Of a DNA stretch of 64,000 nt, positions 61,901 through 64,000 are shown piece by piece. The position numbers and the translations under genes were made by a program. Below the pieces are notes generated by a model, which saw only the letters and a program-made list of their open reading frames with translations, did no database searches and was not told the origin of the DNA. Location: contig CBDCSF010000003.1 in NCBI GenBank assembly GCA_965221445.1, forward strand, positions 1-64,000, read 5' to 3'. How positions within the stretch are numbered: position 1 is the stretch's first letter; every line of letters starts with the position of its first letter. This DNA comes from MPNP01 sp965221445. Lineage in GTDB: Bacteria; Pseudomonadota; Alphaproteobacteria; Rhodobacterales; Rhodobacteraceae.

Positions 61901-63695
61901 GATTCATTTGTATTATTCAATATTTCTGAAGTTTTGAATATTTGATTAGTGCGTTCAGTTAATGCTGATCTTGTTTGTTCATAAGTTAATATTCTATCAT
62001 TTAGTTGTTTCATCCCTTGTTGAAGACCACATTTTCTATTGTAAAGTTCAGTTTCTTCCTGTGCCAGCTGTTCTAATAACAATCTAAGTTTAGTGACTTG
62101 TTCATCCAAACTATTTATTTGGTTTTCCAAATGTGTATATGACTTCTTTTTGTTATGATGTAATAGTTGACTATCCAATTGTAATTGTAATTTGGATTTT
62201 TCATATTGCCTATCTCCGATTTTATGTTCCACTTGCTTCCTTTTCAAACATACATTATCATGTTCACTATTAGTTTGATCATAACAATTGTTTAACTGCA
62301 ACTGACGTATCTTATTTGCATAAATGTCCAGTGTGCATGTTTTCTTCTTTTGTACTATCTGTTTATGTTCATCATTGTTTTAAAAGATTTTTTTAATTGT
62401 CCATTACTGTAGAACACACTTTACAGTATAGCAGCAAATCTTTGTTCTGTTCTAACTTTTGTTTATGTTTAATTTTTCTTTCACATGCTTGTTCATGTGA
62501 TGAATGATTGCACTTATTATCCATTACTTTAGAGCAAAATTTACAATGTAGAAGTAAATTTTTGTTCTGTTGTGACATCTGTTTCTGCTTAATTTTTCTC
62601 TCGCATGCCCATTCATGTGATAAAAGATTGATCTAGTGGTCTATTACTTTAGAACAAAATTTACAATGTAACAATTCATTCTTATTGGTATTTGTATTTT
62701 CACAAGCAAGTTCATGCAAATGTAACTCTTCTAAAATATTAATTTTTTTGAGCATACATGACAAGTATTAGGATAAACATTGTTATCTGATGTTTCTGAT
62801 GATACACATTCCTTATAGTATGTAACATTAGTTATTCTTTGAGAAGGCTTGCCACTCCTTTCGAAGTCAGTTTGATCACTCATTTCTTGAGAACTATGTA
62901 CATCTGACAGTGCTACTCCATTATGATCTTCATCAATCTTAGATGTGTTCACATTCTTACTTGTATTTACAGTAGTATCCTTTTCACATGCATATGATTT
63001 CACTGAAAATTTTTTGAATCGATTTCCTTCAAGATAGAATCCAGTTCTGTTAAGGGTTACTTTCCAGTCCAGAATGATATCTGAACAACATTACAAATAT
63101 AGGCACTTTGAAATATATAATCTGCACATGCTGAAGTATTATTAAAGCAGAGTAGTATAGATTTCCCATCAGGACAAGGCATTCCAGTGACACATGAGTG
63201 ACTATGTCCGTCAAATAGAAATATATTTTTTCCACAGTTTATGAGACTTGATGCATATGCACCATGTTGATCACCCATAACTAATATTGCATGTGATTTG
63301 TTATTGTCTCCACTGATTTGTTGAAGTAAACCATCAATTGCCTGTTTATTTATATCACAATATAAATTTCCCTGATGAATGATTTTAAAATGTCTTTCAA
63401 ATATATCACATTCCAATGGTATATCATTCAATTCAAGAAGTCCATTAGAAATTGTTTGATCAAAAAACTGTTGTGGTCTAATGTGTCAGTATAAGCAGTC
63501 TCCTTCTTTCAGTATAAAATCCAAATCATGACTATTCCATGATGCAATATCAATCATTTGGGCATATGCAATTGCAGTAATACTATAAGTAACACATTGC
63601 CAACCACGTGAATACTCTCCAAATTGATATTCATCCCCTTGATGGAACGATCCCAAAGTATTTATAATACTAATATCAGTAATATGACCATTCAT
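58955..63695 (-). pseudogene. Helitron/Helentron-like Rep-Hel, N-terminal half: protease-like, zinc finger, Rep
   Basis: Read from the right. 63695-63057 is a cysteine-protease-like domain with LGSFHQGDEYQFGEYSRGWQ followed by CVTY (nucleophile) and FLFDGHSHS (Asp/His); one in-frame TGA is at about 63486. It resembles the OTU or herpesvirus-tegument (C76) type proteases found in related elements. About 62760-62390 has three CX2C..HX3-4C zinc-finger repeats (LHCKFCSKVM ... SSHEQAC). 62301-60169 is a 710-codon ORF with a coiled coil and a DUF6570-like region (CSSCHQTHFAN, PVCGITACGQKLMIGNVVHV). 60150-59127 is the Helitron Rep: SSADTGWIPLLQCIGKVV, the HUH motif SPHIHGLLW, and YICDYMTKSQKGMSELL; it has at least one frameshift near 60030 and an in-frame TGA at about 59415. 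The final frame (about 59068-58955) ends MSWCLADF at the LTR element. Confidence 0.85.
58958..58962 (+). repeat. Target-site duplication ATCAG, right copy
   Basis: Separated from the LTR end (58954) by AAA. The extra bases may be LTR-terminal nucleotides that differ from the 5' copy. Confidence 0.65.
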
Positions 63696-64000
63696 AATCT
63701 TCTAGTTGTCCTAATAATTATAAGTAAATGAAATAAGAAAATAAATCACAGAGTATATACTATATGTTAACCATATGAGGAAACAATTACACATACCTAT
63801 ACTATATAGATGTAATATAATTTATACTACTTACTTGAATAATCAGAAATATAGCTTGTAATGGAATTCAGTCAGCCAATCACATTTATATATATAGAAA
63901 TCTAAAAATAAAATTTAAAAATATCAATACTGATAATTTTGTTATTTAGTTAGTGTCATGTTCTGTGAATGATTATATAACAAATAAATTATAAAAGATT
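63696..64000. other. AT-rich tail of the window
   Basis: Upstream side of the Helitron-like ORF, about 80% AT. No ORF or recognisable terminus. Confidence 0.4.

Noticed and set aside
1..64000. tRNA, rRNA and CRISPR features
   Set aside because: No clover-leaf with A/B boxes, no rRNA core sequence and no regularly spaced repeat array was found by eye; a tRNA covariance scan would be needed to exclude diverged tRNA-like repeats.

Overview
The window is from an animal nuclear genome: AT-rich, intron-split genes, many interspersed repeats, a complete p21-activated kinase (PAK) gene and the 3' end of a cation-efflux (CDF) transporter gene. The mobile elements suggest an aquatic invertebrate; nothing here fixes the species.

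Positions 1-31.3 kb are host DNA. The first two coding exons of an unidentified coiled-coil gene lie at 1.5-1.75 kb (minus strand, running off the left edge). The PAK gene occupies 28.3-5.4 kb on the minus strand. Its 13 coding exons can be joined with consistent phases into 522 codons, including the Nck-binding PxxP, CRIB, PIX-binding and kinase regions. Its introns hold seven copies or partial copies of a G/C-rich inverted-terminus repeat, several foldback elements and a three-copy dispersed repeat. The last two exons of the CDF gene follow at 31.27-30.46 kb (minus).

Positions 33.7-63.7 kb (minus) hold a decayed Helitron/Helentron-like element. In coding order it has a cysteine-protease-like domain, zinc fingers, a coiled coil, a DUF6570-like region, a HUH Rep domain, a PIF1-like helicase and an endonuclease/exonuclease/phosphatase domain. 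Its reading frame is interrupted at 36863-58954 by a 22.1-kb LTR retroelement, and joining the flanks at one copy of a 5-bp repeat restores the frame.

That retroelement is the exciting object here. Its 770-bp LTRs differ by a single substitution that I could find, and its ORFs are intact, so it is recent. It encodes a small leader ORF, a 1572-codon Gag with seven zinc-knuckle-like motifs and a collagen-like stretch, and a Ty3/gypsy-type Pro-RT-RNaseH-Integrase reached through a TGA codon in the tobamovirus-type readthrough context CAA-TTA. Between pol and env is a block of accessory genes on both strands: a spliced antisense gene, a 713-aa protein that begins with the histone H3 tail (MARTKQTARKS) and ends with a complete H3 histone fold, a small antisense ORF, and a 437-aa acidic protein. 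The H3-like gene and the 437-aa gene have their own TATA boxes and end in histone-mRNA-type 3' stem-loops followed by purine-rich downstream elements. A class-I fusion-type Env and a trimeric-type dUTPase close the element. A 14-nt motif (ACGAACCGTAATCA) recurs ten times, only in the non-coding spacers. The element therefore looks like a very large env-bearing Ty3-type retrovirus that carries histone-style, independently transcribed genes.
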